This document shows, one piece after another, positions 1 to 13,869 of a stretch of DNA of 64,000 bases. The notes under the pieces are model-generated. The model did not search any database. It saw only the letters and a program-made list of their open reading frames with translations, and was not told the origin of the DNA. This stretch comes from Microcebus murinus (taxonomy: Eukaryota > Chordata > Mammalia > Primates > Cheirogaleidae). The stretch's first letter is position 1. Every line of letters starts with the position of its first letter. The DNA is taken from the NCBI RefSeq assembly GCF_040939455.1, contig NC_134120.1, positions 54,327,001 through 54,391,000 on the forward strand, in the 5' to 3' direction. Both the position numbers and the translations under genes were made by a program.

Positions 1-1376
1 AACCTGCCCTGACAGGGTGGAAATAGGAAAGAGAGCAATTTTCCAACTCTGACATGGGACATCTGTACCCCCAGCACATTCTGGGGTTTTGAGATAGGTG
101 CTTCTCTCCAAAACTACAGACTCCACCCCTGGGCGGAGTAGTGAAATAAACCATTATTCAAGCTGAAACCAGAGGCTGGACTGCTATCTCCTATTGCTTA
201 GTATCCATTGCTGGCCTCTTTTTCCCCAAAGGCCCAGACCCCTCCCCTGAAAGGGTCTAGTAACAGTCTCTCTAGACTGATACCCAAGCTGAGACACGAG
301 CCCATATCCTGAAGGCGACCTGGAAGACAGGGTCTTTAGCCAAAGGATCAGCCCCCAGCCCTGGAAACATGCAGTAGTGAGGGAGTCCGCTCTTAGGGCT
401 AAGGCCCGCCTGGGTGGCAGAATGTCCTTGTCTGCGACCAGACCACTGGTATTCTGTAGTGTGGGGCCTGACCCACATATGCAGGAGCAGAGTTGCCAAG
501 CATGTCACTCTCTGTTCTGTGTCCCTTAGCATCCCTGGACAGGGCCTCTTCAACAGCCCTGAGCCTTTTATTTCACACCATCCAGATAAACTCCATCCTT
601 GGAGGGGTGGAGTAAAAAGAGGTGATGCTCTACTACAGCGAGTCGGTTTGGATCATCTGTTAAAAGCAGAACACAAGGGCTTATCCTTGGTATCCAGGAA
701 GTTGCCAAATTATAGACTTGAGTTCTGAAAAGGAAATTCTCGACGAGAATTCCTAACAATTATACCAAAAGACACTTTCCACCAGGAGCTGCCCTACATA
801 TGCAGCAAATGATCTCTGAATAACTTTTTAGCAGCTCCCCTCTAGCCACAGATCAAACAACTTCTGAAGTATAATCTCTTAAGCTTGCCAATACCTATTG
901 CTTATCTCACCCCAACTAAATAGGTAACAGGACCCAAGGATCCCCTGGGAGAGGCCGGAACTCACCAAAGGCTGAGGGTCCTATTTATCACATTTAAGGG
1001 TTTAGAGCTCATTACATAGGTACTGGAAAAGCTTGATAACCAACCTCCCCTCATAAATCACAAGCAACAAAAAGAGAGAATAACCTCATAGCTCATCAGA
1101 GTGCCTCTCTCTTCATATGAGTAGTTGATAGGGGAATCATGCTCACAAGAGAGATTTAACTCCGGGAAGTCTAAGCAAGGGTTCCAATCTCACTAATCTC
1201 TACTAAAAGATGGTGAAGACAACACGTCAAAGATAACCCAACAGGCTCAGACTCCTCTAAGATAGTACAGGTCCACAGCACATATCCCTAGATCTGCCAA
1301 GGATCATCCCTCTGGAATTCCAGATTTTAGCTCATAATCCAGTCCCTGCACCTCCAATCCTCAATAAAGTGCCCAG

Positions 1377-2370
1377 ATGAGAAATAACCAGCAAAAGTTT
1401 ATAGGAAACATGAAGGAGCAGAGAGAAAAGTCACCTCCAAAGCAAAATATTCATTCTCTATCATCTGACACCAACTTACATGATATGAGTAAACTGATAG
1501 AGGAAGATTTCCAAATATGGATTGCTACAAAACTAAATGGAATTGAAGAGAAAATAGAATCACAACATAGAGAAACCACAAGAACAATACAGGAAATAAA
1601 TGAAAGATTCTCCAAAGAAATTGAGACTATCAAGAAAAACCAAACAGAAATTCTAGCAGTGAAGAAAACAATCAAGGATTTGCATAATTCAGTAGGAAGC
1701 CTAAAGAGCAGGATGGACCATGCAGAGGAAAGAATCTCAGAACTTGAAGATTATGCCTATGCTCTAAACAAATCAGAGGAAGAAAGGGAACACAGAAACA
1801 AGAGACAAGACTAAAGTTTATAGAAAGTGTGGGATTAAAAAGCTGTATATCAGATTGATTGGGATTCCGGAAGGGGAAGAGGAACATTCACAAGGGCTGG
1901 AAAACTTATTTCATAGAATACTGGAGGAAAATATGCCAGGCCTGACCATAAATCTTGATATCCAGATACAAGAAGCACAGAGAACTCCTGGGAGACTCAA
2001 TGTGAAAAGGCAATCACCTGGCCACATGGTTTTTAGGCTGACCAAAGTAAACATGAAAGAAACAATTCTCCATGCAGCAAGACGAAAGCAGCAAATGGCC
2101 TATAAAGGTAAGCCTATCAGACTAACAACAGACTTCTCATCTGAAACCTTACAATCCAGGAGAGATTGGGTGCCTATCCTTAATCTTCTAAAACAGAACA
2201 AAGCCCAACCTAGAATTCTTTATCTGACAAAATTAAGTTTCATCTATGAGGGAGAAATAAAGTCCTTCTCAGACAAACAATCACTGAAGGAATTTGCAAA
2301 GACCAGACCATCCCTACAGGAAGTTCTCAGACTCGCATTTCTAACTGAACAGGGAAGTAGACACTCCTGA
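1377..2370 (+). pseudogene. L1 ORF1 (RNA-binding chaperone), frameshifted
   Basis: ORF1p normally coats L1 RNA as a trimer. Here it begins at the ATG at 1377 and reads 145 codons to a stop near 1812: a basic N-terminus, then a long coiled coil rich in E, K, I and L ending in a segment with RISELED. Reading resumes in another frame by about 1855 with the IGIPEGEEE segment of the RRM domain and continues through the C-terminal domain (GKPIRLTTDFS) to a stop at 2370. Total length is close to the usual 330-340 residues. At least one frameshift lies between 1800 and 1855. Confidence 0.88.
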
Positions 2371-2460
2371 AAGTAAAATTGTCAAAGAATTAAAGTTCAG
2401 ATCTCAAACTACATGATGGCTCAAGGAGTAAAACAAAGCCACAAGTCTCCACCCAACAAT

Positions 2461-5400
2461 ATGAATGGTAATCTTCCTCCAATTTCAATCTTTCAATAAA
2501 TGTAAATGGCTTAAACTGTCCTCTGAAGAGACATAGACTGGCAGAGTGGATAAAAATTCACAAGTCTAGTATTTGCTGTCTACAGGAAACACATCTAACC
2601 CACAAAGATGCCTATCAGCTGAAGGTCAAAGAATAGAAAACTATCATCCAGTCAAGCGGAAGTCAAAAGAAAGCTGGAGTAGCTATACTATTTGCAGATA
2701 ATATAGGCTTTAAAATAGCAAAAGTAAAAAAGGATAAAGATGGCCATTATATAATGGTGAAAGGGAAGATCCAACAAGAAGATTTAACAATTCTTAATAT
2801 CTATGCACCCAATATAGGAGCACTTATAGGTTTACTTAAAGCAAACCTTGTCTAATCTAAACATCTTGTTACATAACACTGTCATAGTAGCAGGGGACTT
2901 CAACACTCCATTGAATGATCTGGATAGATCCTCCAAACAGAAAATAAGCAAAGAAATAATGGACCTGAACAAAGCCCTTGATCAAAAAGGTCTGACCGAT
3001 CTCTATAGAGCATCCCATCCAAATAAGCTTGAATTTACATTCTTCTCAGCAGTCCATGGATCTTACTCAAAAATGGATCACATCCTAGGCCGCAAATCAG
3101 ATCTCAAAAAATTCAAGAAAATAGAAATTATACCTTGTATCTTTTCTGATCATAATGGCATAAAATTACAGTTCAATTTCTATAGAAACACTCAACCCCT
3201 AACAAAATCATGGAAACTAAATAATCTATTATTGAAAAATTATTGGGTAAAGGAAGAAATTCAGAGGGAAATAAAGAATTTCTTTGAACAAAATGATAAC
3301 GGTGATACTTCTTACCAAAACCTGTGGGATACAGCAAAAGCTTACCTGAGAGGAAAACTAATAGCAATTAATGCTCACATCCAAAAAGAAGAAAGCTTAG
3401 ATATTGACAACCTAATGAATAAGCTCAAGGAATTGTAAAAAGAAGAGCAAACATTTTCCAATCCTAATAGAAGAAAAGAAATAACAAAGATCAAAGCAGA
3501 ACTGAATGAAATGGAGAACAAGAGAACTATACTAAAGATCAACAAAACCAGAAGCTGGTTTTTTGAAAAGATAAACAAAACCAATGGCCCTCTTACTAGA
3601 CTGACAGGGACCCAAAGGGAAAGGACTCTAATAAACTCAATAAGAAATGAAAAAGGAGAGATCACAACAGACTCCACAGAAATACAAAACATTGTATTTG
3701 ACTATTATAAGAAACTATATGCCCAAAAACTACAGAACGAAGATGAAATGGACAAATTCTTAGATTCATATAACCTCCCTAAGTTCACCCAGGAGGTAAC
3801 AGAATTCCTGAACAGACCAATCTCAAGCTCAGAAATTGAAGCAGTAATTAAAAACCTCCCCAAAAAGGAAAGTCCCAGGCCAGATGGCTACACTTCAGAG
3901 TTCTACCAAATATACAAAGATGAACTCATACCTATACTACAGAAACTATTCAACACCATTAAGAAGGATGGTATCCTTCCTAACTCATTCTATGAAGCCA
4001 ATATCACCTTGATACCAAAGCCAGGAAAGGACACAATAAAAAAAGAAAATTACAGACCAATATCCCTCATGAATAGAGATGCAAAAATCCTAAATAAAAT
4101 TTTAGCAAATAGAATTCAGTAGCACATCAAAAAACTAATTCACCATGACCAGAGGCTTTATTCCAGAGATGCAAGGATGGTTCAACATACAGAAGTCTAT
4201 AAATGCAATTCACTTCATAAATAAAATCAACAACAAAGACCATATGATTCTGTCAATAGATGCAGAAAAAGAATTTGACAAAGTCCAACGTACCTTTATG
4301 ATAAAAACTTTTAACAAAATAGACATTGATGGCTCATACCTTAAACTTATCAAATCCATCTATGACAAACCCACTGCTAATATCATTCTTAACGGGGAAA
4401 AATTGAAATCTTTCCCTCTTCAAACTGGAACTAGACAAGGATGCCCACTATCTCCCCTCCTATTCAACATAGTGCTTGAAATCTTAGTGATAGCAATCAG
4501 GCAGGAGAAGGGTATTAAGGGCATTCAAGCGGGGTCAGATGAAATCAAACTCTCGCTCTTCACCGATGATATGATATTATACCTAGAAAACCCCATGGAC
4601 TCTTCCAAGAGACTCCTAAACTTGATAACTGAATTTGGTAAAGTTTCAGGTTATAAAATCAATATACACAAATCAGAAGCATTCATATATGCCAAGAACC
4701 ATCAAGCAGAAACTCAAATCAAAAATGCAATACCCTTTACTATAGCCCCGAAGAAAATTAAATATCTAGGAGTATACTTAATGAAAGATACAAAAGATTT
4801 ATACAAGGAGAACTATGAAACACTAAAAAAAGAAATTGCAGAAGATTTAAACAGATGGAAAAATCTACCTTGTTCATGGATTGGTAGAATCAATATAGTT
4901 AAAATGTCAATATTACCTAAAGTGATCTACAGAATCAATGCAATCCTCATTAAAATAGCATCAGTGTTCTTTACAGATCTAGAAAAAATAATTCTTCACT
5001 TTGTATGGAACCAGAAAAAACCTCATATAGCCAAAGCAATCTTAAAAAGAACAAACTGGGAGGCATCAGTCTTCCTGACTTCAAGCTGTACTATAAAGCA
5101 ATAATAGTTAAATCAGCCTGGGATTGGCACAAGAACAGAAGCATGGATATCTGGAATAGATCTGAGATACCAGAGATGAAACCATCAGTATATGGTAATC
5201 TAATCTTTGATAAAGCTGACAAAAATATACAATGGAGAAAAGAATCTCTCTTCAATAAATGGTGCTGGGAAAACTGGTGGGCTGCATAACTGGTTAGTTA
5301 TGCAGAAGAGCGAATCAAGATCCCTACCGCTCACCTCTCACAAAAATTCACTCAAGATGGATAACAGACTTAAATTTAAGGCATGAAACCTTAAGAATCC

Positions 5401-6300
5401 TAGAAGAAGAAGATGTTGGGAAAACACTGTCAGACATTGGTCTAGGCAAAGAATTTTTGAGGAAGACCCCCAAGGCAATCACTGCAGCATCAAAAATAAA
5501 CAAATGGGATCTGATCAAATTAAAAAGTTTCTGCACAGCCAAGGAAAACATCAGTAGAGCAAATAGACAACCCAGAGTGGGATAAAATATTTGCTCTATA
5601 CACCTCTGATAAAGGTCTATTAACAAGAATCTATCTAGAACTTAAAAGAATTAACAAGAAAAAAAATCAAACAATCCCATCAATAAATGGGCAACAGAAA
5701 TAAACAGAAACTTCTCCAAAGAAGACAGAATAATGGCCTGCAAACATATAAAAAAATGCATCTCTAATCATCAGATAAATGCAAATCAAAACCACAATGA
5801 GATACCACCTAGCCCCAGTAAGAATGGCCTATATCAAGAAATCCCAAAACAACAAATGCTGGTGAGGATGCAGAGAGACAGGAACACTCTTACGCTGCTG
5901 GTGTGACTGCAGATTAGTGCAACATTTGTGGAAAAGAATTTAGAGATACCTCAAACAGCTAGAAATAGAAATACCATTCAACCTGGCAATAGCATTGTTG
6001 GGCATCTACCCAAAAGAGCCTAAGTTACTCTATTATAAAGACATCTGCACCCAAATGTTTATAGCAGCACAACTCACCATTGCACAGTCATGGAAACAAC
6101 CCAAGTGCCCGTCAGTTCATAAGTGGATAACTAAAATGTGGCATATCCTCACAATGGAATATATTACTCAATTCTAGGAAATGACAGTGAGCTAGCACTG
6201 TTTATGCTATCCTGGATTAAGCTTAAGCCGTTATCCTAAGTGAGGTGACACAAGACATGGCAAATGGGCCCCACATCTACTCGCCATCAATTTGGAACTG
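2461..6300 (+). pseudogene. L1 ORF2 (endonuclease / reverse transcriptase), degraded
   Basis: ORF2 starts near the ATG at 2461 and shifts frame within the first 20 codons. The endonuclease domain is readable to about 3440 (for example VAGDFNTPL and SKMDHILG). The reverse transcriptase follows in pieces at 3511-4122 and 4145-5104, with the fingers and palm motifs, including [14 protein letters not shown]. The catalytic box reads FTDD at 4559-4570, where L1 usually has FADD; both aspartates remain. The C-terminal zinc-knuckle region is further broken (5005-5289, 5995-6177). Several stops and frameshifts make it inactive. The end is approximate. Confidence 0.88.
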
Positions 6301-6690
6301 ACTGATTAAAACTATGGTTTTCAAATGGTGGTAATGTTCATTAGGGATTCGGGGGGCGGGGTGGGAGAGACCCGATCTTAGGGATGGGGTGAGCATTTTG
6401 GAGGGGACGGGCATAACTCTAACCGTTCTTAGGGAAAGGCAAAGATATACAATGTAACCAAAATGTAAAAAAAAAAAACAACTTTTTATCAGGTGGTGGG
6501 CAGGCGGGAGGGGAGGAGGAGAAGGGTGTAGACTTACGTAATGCGTGCGGCGCGCACCACCAGGGGATCGGACACGCTTGACTCTCTGGCACGTCAAAGG
6601 GAAGAGGTGGGGCAGGGGCAATATTTGTAACCCTAACAATATTTGTACCCCCATAATATGATGAAATAAAAGGAAGAAAAAAAATGTACT

Positions 6691-7361
6691 ACAATAAAAA
6701 TTTTTAAAGCAAAGAACTTTTTATCTTTAAAGGCTTATGGCTGCTGTATGATCTTTCCTCTGAATCAAGTTTAAGATCTTCACTTCCACAACATTTAATT
6801 CTTCTGAACCATATTGCCTTGTTTTCTTATGTTTATACTACTTATCACTCTGAAAATATTTTTGGTATGACTGTGTATTATTAGTCTTATCCATAGAATT
6901 AGATTTCAATTTCCCATGAAGCCAGTGAAGTTTCATCTTCATAGCACCTCACTCGCCTGAAGTTCTGGTGAGTGCTAGGAGTGCTAGGAAGTTGAGAAGT
7001 GCTCAGGGTGAGGGGTGTTTAAGGTTCAGGAAGCCTTTCTCTGCAGGCATTTCTAAGAAATCGTGGAAGGACGTCTCATCTCAGAAAAAGGGGCCTGAAT
7101 GTCAAAGGCCAAGAAACTGGTTGAAATTTCTTCTCTTAGTCTAAATAATTAAAATCTAATTTTGCATTAATAATTGTGTAATTTTTTTCTTGAGGAGAGT
7201 CCCCAGATTATGTTAATTTCAGGCTCTCCAAATCCTGGATATCACAGACTGGAACATAAGCCCTGGGAAAAAGGTTGTATCTGTTTTCACTATTGTAACC
7301 TCAGAGCTTGGAATGGTGCCTCACACATAAGAGATGCTTTGTAAATCCTTGCTGAATACTA
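6691..7361. other. No gene; unique DNA with an L2/MIR-like tail
   Basis: No coding region is visible. The last 130 bases or so (about 7225-7355) read like the 3' end of an old L2 or MIR element: a phrase resembling 'amount of use ... gtgcctcacacataag ... ttgctgaat'. The family assignment is tentative. Confidence 0.5.
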
Positions 7362-7990
7362 GTTCAACCTCTGTGGAAAGCAACATGGAGATATCTTAAA
7401 GCGATACAAGTGGATCCACCATTTGATCCAGCAATCCCACTACTGGGCATCTACCCAAAAGATTAAATGACACTCTACAAAAAAGACACCTGCACTCGAA
7501 TGTTTATAGCACCACAATTCACAATTGCAAAGTTGTAGAAACAACCCAAGTGCCCATCAATTCATGAGTGGATTAATAAAATGTGGTATATGTATACCAT
7601 GGAGTACTACTCAGCTCTAAGAAACAATGGTGATATAGCACCTCTTGTATTTTCCTGGATAGAGCTGGAACCCATTCTACTAAGTGAAGTATCTCAAGAA
7701 TGGAAAAACAAGCACCACATGTACTCGCCAGCAAATTGGTATTAACAGATCAATACCTCAATGGACATATAGGAATAACATTTATCGGGTGTTGGGCAGG
7801 TGGGAAGGGGGAGGAGGGGATGTTTGTATATGCAAACACAACGAGTAAGATGTGCAACGTTTGGGGGATGGACACACTTGAAGCTCTGACTCGAGGGGGT
7901 GATGGGCAATATATGTAACCTTAATACTTATACCCCCATAATACACTAAAATAAAAAATAAATAAATAAATAAATAAAATAAAATAAAAG
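7362..7990 (+). mobile_element. 5'-truncated L1: ORF2 tail and 3' UTR
   Basis: The segment starts in the last part of ORF2 (a typical ...PFDPAIPLLGIYPK-type region, degraded) and runs through the 3' UTR to an A-rich tail of AAATA repeats (7950-7988). It matches the 3' ends of the L1s at 1-6690 and 22942-29906. It is a dead-on-arrival insertion. Confidence 0.9.
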
Positions 7991-8150
7991 CAAATCACAG
8001 CCGGGTGTGATGGCTCATGCCTGTAATTCTAGCACTCCGGAAGGCTGAGGTGGGAGGATTGCTTGAGCTCAGGAGTTTGAGACCAGCCCCAGCAAGACCA
8101 AGACACCGTCTCTACTAAAAAAAAACAAATACAAAGAAATTAGCTGGACA

Positions 8151-8467
8151 GGCCGGGCGCAGTGGCTCACACCTGTAATCCTAGCACTCTGGGAGGCCGA
8201 GGCTGGCGCATTGCTCGAGGTCAGAAGTTCAAAACCAGGCTGAGCAAGAGCGAGACCCTGTCTCTACTAAAAATAGAAAGAAATTAATTGGCCAACTAAT
8301 ATATAGAGAAAAAATTAGCCGGGCATGGTGATACATGCCTGTAGTCCCAGCTACTTGGGAAGCTGAGGCAGAAGGATCGCTCGAGCCCAGGAGTTTGAGG
8401 TTGCTGTGAGCTAGGCTGACGCCATGGCACTCACTCTAGCCTGGGCAACAAAGTGAGACTCTGTCTC

Positions 8468-8494
<27 letters not shown>
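8151..8494 (+). mobile_element. Alu, nested (first of a tandem pair)
   Basis: Complete dimeric Alu with strepsirrhine-type linker and a poly-A run at 8468-8494. It sits directly after the first copy of the 18-base target duplication. Confidence 0.93.
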
Positions 8495-8498
<4 letters not shown>

Positions 8499-8859
8499 CA
8501 GGCGTGGTGGCTCACGCCTGTAATCCTAGCTCTCTGGGAAGCCGAGGCGGGCGGATTGCTCGAGGTCAGGAGTTTGAAACCAGCCTGAGCAAGAGGGAGA
8601 CCCCGTCTCTACTATAAATAGAAAGAAATTAATTGGCCAACTAATATATATATGTATAAAAAAATTAGCCGGGCATGGTGGCGCATGCCTGTAGTCCCAG
8701 CTACTTGGGAGGCTGAGGCAGAAGGATTGCTTGAGCCAGGAGATTGAGGTTGCTGTGAGCTAGGCTAACGCCACGGCACTCACTCTAGCCTGGACAACAA
8801 AGCGAGTCTCTGTCTCAAAAAAAAAAAAAAGAAAAAAAAGAAAAGAAAAGAAAAGAAAG
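8495..8859 (+). mobile_element. Alu, nested (second of a tandem pair)
   Basis: Complete dimeric Alu that begins immediately after the poly-A of the previous one and ends in an A-rich AAAAG tail. It lies inside the same outer target duplication, so one of the pair probably landed in the A-tail of the other. Confidence 0.92.
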
Positions 8860-9058
8860 AAAGAAATTAGCTGGACAACTAAAAATATATAGAAAAAATT
8901 AGCCGGGCATGGTGGCGCATGCCTGTAGTCCCAGCTACTTGGGAGGCTGAGGCAGGAGGATCACTTGAGCCCAAGAGTTTGAGCTTGCTGTGAGCTAGGC
9001 TGACACCATGGCTCTCTAGCCAGGGCAACAGAGTGAGACTGTCTCAAAAAAAAAAAAA

Positions 9059-10755
9059 GTAAAGTAAATACCAACAGTCCTACTTAAACTATGGGTTCTT
9101 TGCAACAGGTGATTCACATTCTCCAAGTCTGCTCTTATAGTATGTGGTGACTGGCTATCGAATGAAGTCATAAAACCCTCAAAACTGCTTCACCACATGG
9201 AGACCAAGCACCCTGCACTAAGCCTTTGGAGTTTTTCAAAAGAGAAAAATGTGAATGCGAAGAACAGAAGCAGTTTCTGAAGGCCACCACTCATCAAATG
9301 TGTCTGCACTGACAGCATGATTCCTAGAGGCTCACCACATCGCTAAGGCTAAGAAGCCCTTCACTACTGGTGAAGAGTTGATCCTGCCTGCCGCTAAGGA
9401 CATTTGCCGTGAACTTTTAGGAGAGGCTCCGGTTCATAAGGTGGCACATGTTCCTCTTTAGGCTAGCACCACAACTAGACAAATTGGTGAGATAGCATAG
9501 GCTATTGAGGCACAACTGTTAGCATTAATGCGTCACTGTGGTATGCGATCCAGGTTGATGGGTCCACCGATGTTGACATCAACGCAACAATGCTGTTTTT
9601 GTGCTATGTTTTTCAGGAGGGTGTGCATGAGGAGGTGTTATGTGCACTTTCGTTGCCAGCTAATGCCACAGCTGCAGAGCTGTTCAAGTCTTTGAATAGC
9701 TACATATGAGGAAAACGGAATTGGTCATTTTGTGTCAGTATATGCACGGCTGGAGCTGTTGCCATGACTGGATGACTTTCTGGCTTCACTACGCGGGTCA
9801 AGGAGGTCGCTTCTGAATGTGAATCTACTCACTGTGTCATCCATAGAGAAATACTGGCTAGCAGAAAAATGTCACCTGAACTAAACAACGCTTTGCAGGA
9901 TGTGATTCAAATTATCAACCACATTAAAGTACATGCCCTTAACCCATGTCTATTCTCGCAGCTGTGAGGAGATGGACACAGAGCACACGCCCTCTCTTAA
10001 ACACAGAAGCAAGACGGCTTTCTAAAACACTGGTCAGCGTTTTTGAGTTATGAAAGCTGCTCCAGAGATTTCTTTTACAAAAAGTCACCACTGTTTTAGA
10101 AAAACAAATCACCTATCTCAGCTTTCAAAAGAGTTTGAGCATTATTTCCCAACCACAAAAGACCCCAGCCACAAAGTGGGAAGGAATGGATACATGACCC
10201 ATTTGTGAATAAGCAGGTAAATCAACTTCGTGCTAGAAGAGGATCAACTGCTTGAGATTGAAAATGAAAGTGGCCTGAAAAGTGTGTCTGAGACAACTTC
10301 AAATCTCCATACATTCTGCATTAAAACCAAGATGGAATATCCTGAGATTGCCACAGAAGCACTGAGAAGCCTGCTTCCATTTCCAACATCCTATCTTTGT
10401 GAAGCAGAGTTTTCTTCAGTGACAGCAACCAAAATGAGATTACGGAGTAGACTGGACCTAAACAACACACGCCAGGTGTCACCCATCACTCCCAGGTGGA
10501 ACCATCTAGTTGCAGGAAAACACAGGGCTCCCACTGATTCTGCATTATGGTGAGTTGTATAATTATTTCATTGTATATTACAATGTAATAATAATTATTA
10601 TATATTACAATGTAATAATAATAGAATAGAAATAAAGTGCACAATAAATGTAATGTGCTTATATCATCCCAATACCATTCCCCCCAACTCTATTCCATGG
10701 AAAAATTGTCTCCCATGAAACCAGTCCCTGGTGCCAAAAAGGTTGGAAACTGCTG
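9059..10755 (+). pseudogene. hAT/Charlie-type DNA transposon transposase, decayed
   Basis: A ZBED-like transposase is readable in fragments. Near 9070-9220 there is a BED zinc-finger remnant (VCGDWLSNE, then LLHHMETKHPAL with the two His). Near 9550 comes the first catalytic region (VDGSTDVD), then SGFTTRVKEVASECES and CVIHRE near 9780-9850. The C-terminal hAT dimerisation region is an open stretch at 10230-10553 (PFPTSYLCEAEFSSV). The part between about 9990 and 10130 is strongly shortened. The 3' end carries a Charlie-like terminal repeat (GGTGCCAAAAAGGTTGG then CTGCTG at 10755). A local 27-base tandem duplication, AT-rich, lies at 10574-10620. The 5' end is hidden by the Alu and L1 block. 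Stops and frameshifts throughout make it inactive. Confidence 0.82.
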
Positions 10756-11412
10756 CATACCACTCTGTGTGCTCTTGGGTAGCCATAGTTTAGCTCACGC
10801 TTATAAGTGAGAACGGGCAGCATTTATTTTTCTGTTCCTAAGTTACTTCACTTAAGATAACGGCCTCCAGTTCCTTCCAAGTTGCTACAAAAGACATTAT
10901 TTCATTCTTTCTTATCACTTAGTAATACTCAATGGTATGTATACACACCACATTTTCTTTATCCACTCATCAGTTGATGGGCACTTAGGTTGATTTCATA
11001 TCTTTGTGATTGTGAATTGTGATGCAATAAACATGTAAGTGTAGGAATTTTTTTGATATAATAATTTATTTTTCTCTGGTAATACCTAGTAAGTGGAATT
11101 GCAGGATTGAATGGTACATCTACTTTTAGCTCTTTGAGAAATCTCCATTCTGATCTCCGTAGAAGTTATACTAATCTACATTCCCACCAACAGTGTAAAA
11201 GCATTCTCTTTTTGCTGAATCCACACCAATATCTGTTGTTTTTTCACTTTTTTTATAATGGCCATCCTGACAGAAGCAAAATGGTATCTCACAGTAGTTT
11301 TAATTTCCATTTCTCTGATGGTTACTGATGTTGAGCATTTTTTCATATGTTTGTTGGCCATTTGTATATCTGCTTTTGAAAAATACCTTTTCATGTCATT
11401 TGCCCACTTTTT

Positions 11413-11730
<318 letters not shown>

Positions 11731-13558
11731 CATTTGCCCACTTTTTAATGGGATTGTTTATTTCTTTTCTTGCTTAGTTGTTTGAGTTCCTTGCAGATTC
11801 TGGGTATTAGTCCCTTATCAGATACATAGTTTGTGAATATTTTCTCCCATTCTATAGATTGTTTACTCCCTGGGTTTTTTTTTTTTTTTGCTCTGCAGAG
11901 GCTTTTTAGTTTGATTAAGTCCCATGTGTCTATTTTTGTTTTCTTGAATTTGTTTTTGGGGTCTTAGTCATAAATTCTTTGCCTAGGCCAATGTCCAGAA
12001 GAGTTTTTCCTAGCTTTTTTATAGGACTTTTATGGTTTCAGGTCTTACATTTAAGTCTAATCCATCTTGAGTTAACTTTTGTATATGGTGAGAAATAGGA
12101 ATCCAGTTGCATTCTTCTACATATTGGTATCCAATTTTCCCAGCACCATTTATTGAATAGGATGTCCTTTCCCCAGTGTATGTTTTTGTCTGCTTTGTCA
12201 AAGATCAGTTGATTATAGGTATATGGTTTTATTTTGGGTTCTCTATTCTGTTTCATTGATCTATATTGTACTTTTATGCCAATAACATGCTGTTTTGATT
12301 GCTATAGCCTTGTAGTATAATTTGAATTCAAGTAATGTGGTGCCTCCAGTTTCATCCTTTTTTGCTTACGATTGCTTTGACTATTCAGGGGTTTTTTGGT
12401 TCCATATGAAGTTTAGAATTTTTTTTTCTGATTCTGTGAAAAATGACCTTGGTATTTTGGTAGGAATTGCATTGAATCTGTAGATTACTTTGAGCAGTAT
12501 GGACATTTTGACAATATTGATTCTTTTGATACATAAGCATGGGATGTTTTTACATTTTTTTGTGTCATCTATAATTTCTTTCATCAGTCATTTGTAGTTC
12601 TCCTTATAGGGATCCTTTACCTTCTTGGTTAAATATATTCCTAGGTATTTTATTATTCTTTTGCAGCTATTGTAAATGGGATTGAGTTCTTAATTTGGTT
12701 ATCAGCTTGCCTGTTATTGATATATAGAAATGCTGTATTTTTGTACATTGATTTTTATAACCTGAGACTGCTGAATTTATTTATCAATTCTAGAAGTCTT
12801 TTGGAGGAGTCCCTAGAGTTTTCTAAGTATAAGATCATATCATCTAATGTGACTTCTTTGTTTCCAGTTTAGATGCCTTTTATTTCTTTCTCTTCCCTGA
12901 TTGCTCTGGCTAGGACTTCCAGTACTATGTTGAATAGAAGTAGTGATAGTGGGTGTCCTTGTCTTGTTCCAGTTCTTAAGGGGAATGCTTTCAAATGTTC
13001 CCTTTCAGTATAGTGTTGGGTATGGGTTGATTGTATGTGGCTTTTATTATTTTGAGGCATGGTCCTTCTATGGCAGATTTTTGAGGGTTTTTATCATGAA
13101 AGAATATTGGATTTTATCAAATGCTTTTTATGCATCTATTGATATGATCATATGGTTTTTGTTTTTAATTCTGTTTATGTGGTAAATCACATTTATAGAC
13201 TTGTATATGTTGAACCATCTTTGCATCCATGGGTTGAAACCCACTTCACTGTGGTAAATTACCTTTTTGATGTGCCATTGGATTCAGTTTACTAGTATTT
13301 TGTTGAGGATTTTTGCATCTATGTGCATCAGAGATATTGGATTGTATTAATAGTTTTCTTTTTTGGTTGCATCTTTTTCTGGCTTTGGTACAGGGTCATA
13401 CAGGCTTTGTAGAATGAGTTAGGAAGACTTCTTTCCTTCTCAATCTTTTGGAACAATTTTAGTAGGATTGGCACCAGCTCTTTATTGTATGTCTGGTAGA
13501 ATTAGGCTGTGAATCCATCAGGTCTTTTGGTTTTATTTCTGTCATTGGGAGGTGTTTT

Positions 13559-13869
<311 letters not shown>

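Larger units (their letters stand above)
1..6690 (+). mobile_element. LINE-1 retrotransposon, near complete but degraded
   Basis: This L1 contains part or all of a long 5' UTR (1-1376), broken ORF1, broken ORF2, a 3' UTR with a G-rich polypurine stretch near 6493-6530, and a short A-rich end near 6660-6690. The 5' end is not recognised and may lie before the window. Both ORFs carry frameshifts and stops, so the copy cannot move itself. The 3' UTR form (ending with a CCCCCATAATA-type motif) is shared with the L1s at 7362 and 22942, which suggests one lemur L1 lineage of differing ages. Confidence 0.93.
8000..9058 (+). mobile_element. Alu element split by two later Alus
   Basis: The left part of this Alu is at 8000-8150 and its right part at 8878-9058, ending in poly-A. 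The two parts are separated by a pair of tandem Alus. An 18-base target duplication, AAAGAAATTAGCTGGACA, is present at 8133-8150 and 8860-8877 and marks the insertion site exactly. Confidence 0.92.

Noticed and set aside
10230..10553. Possible independent gene of 107 codons
   Set aside because: It is the C-terminal hAT dimerisation region of the decayed Charlie-type element.
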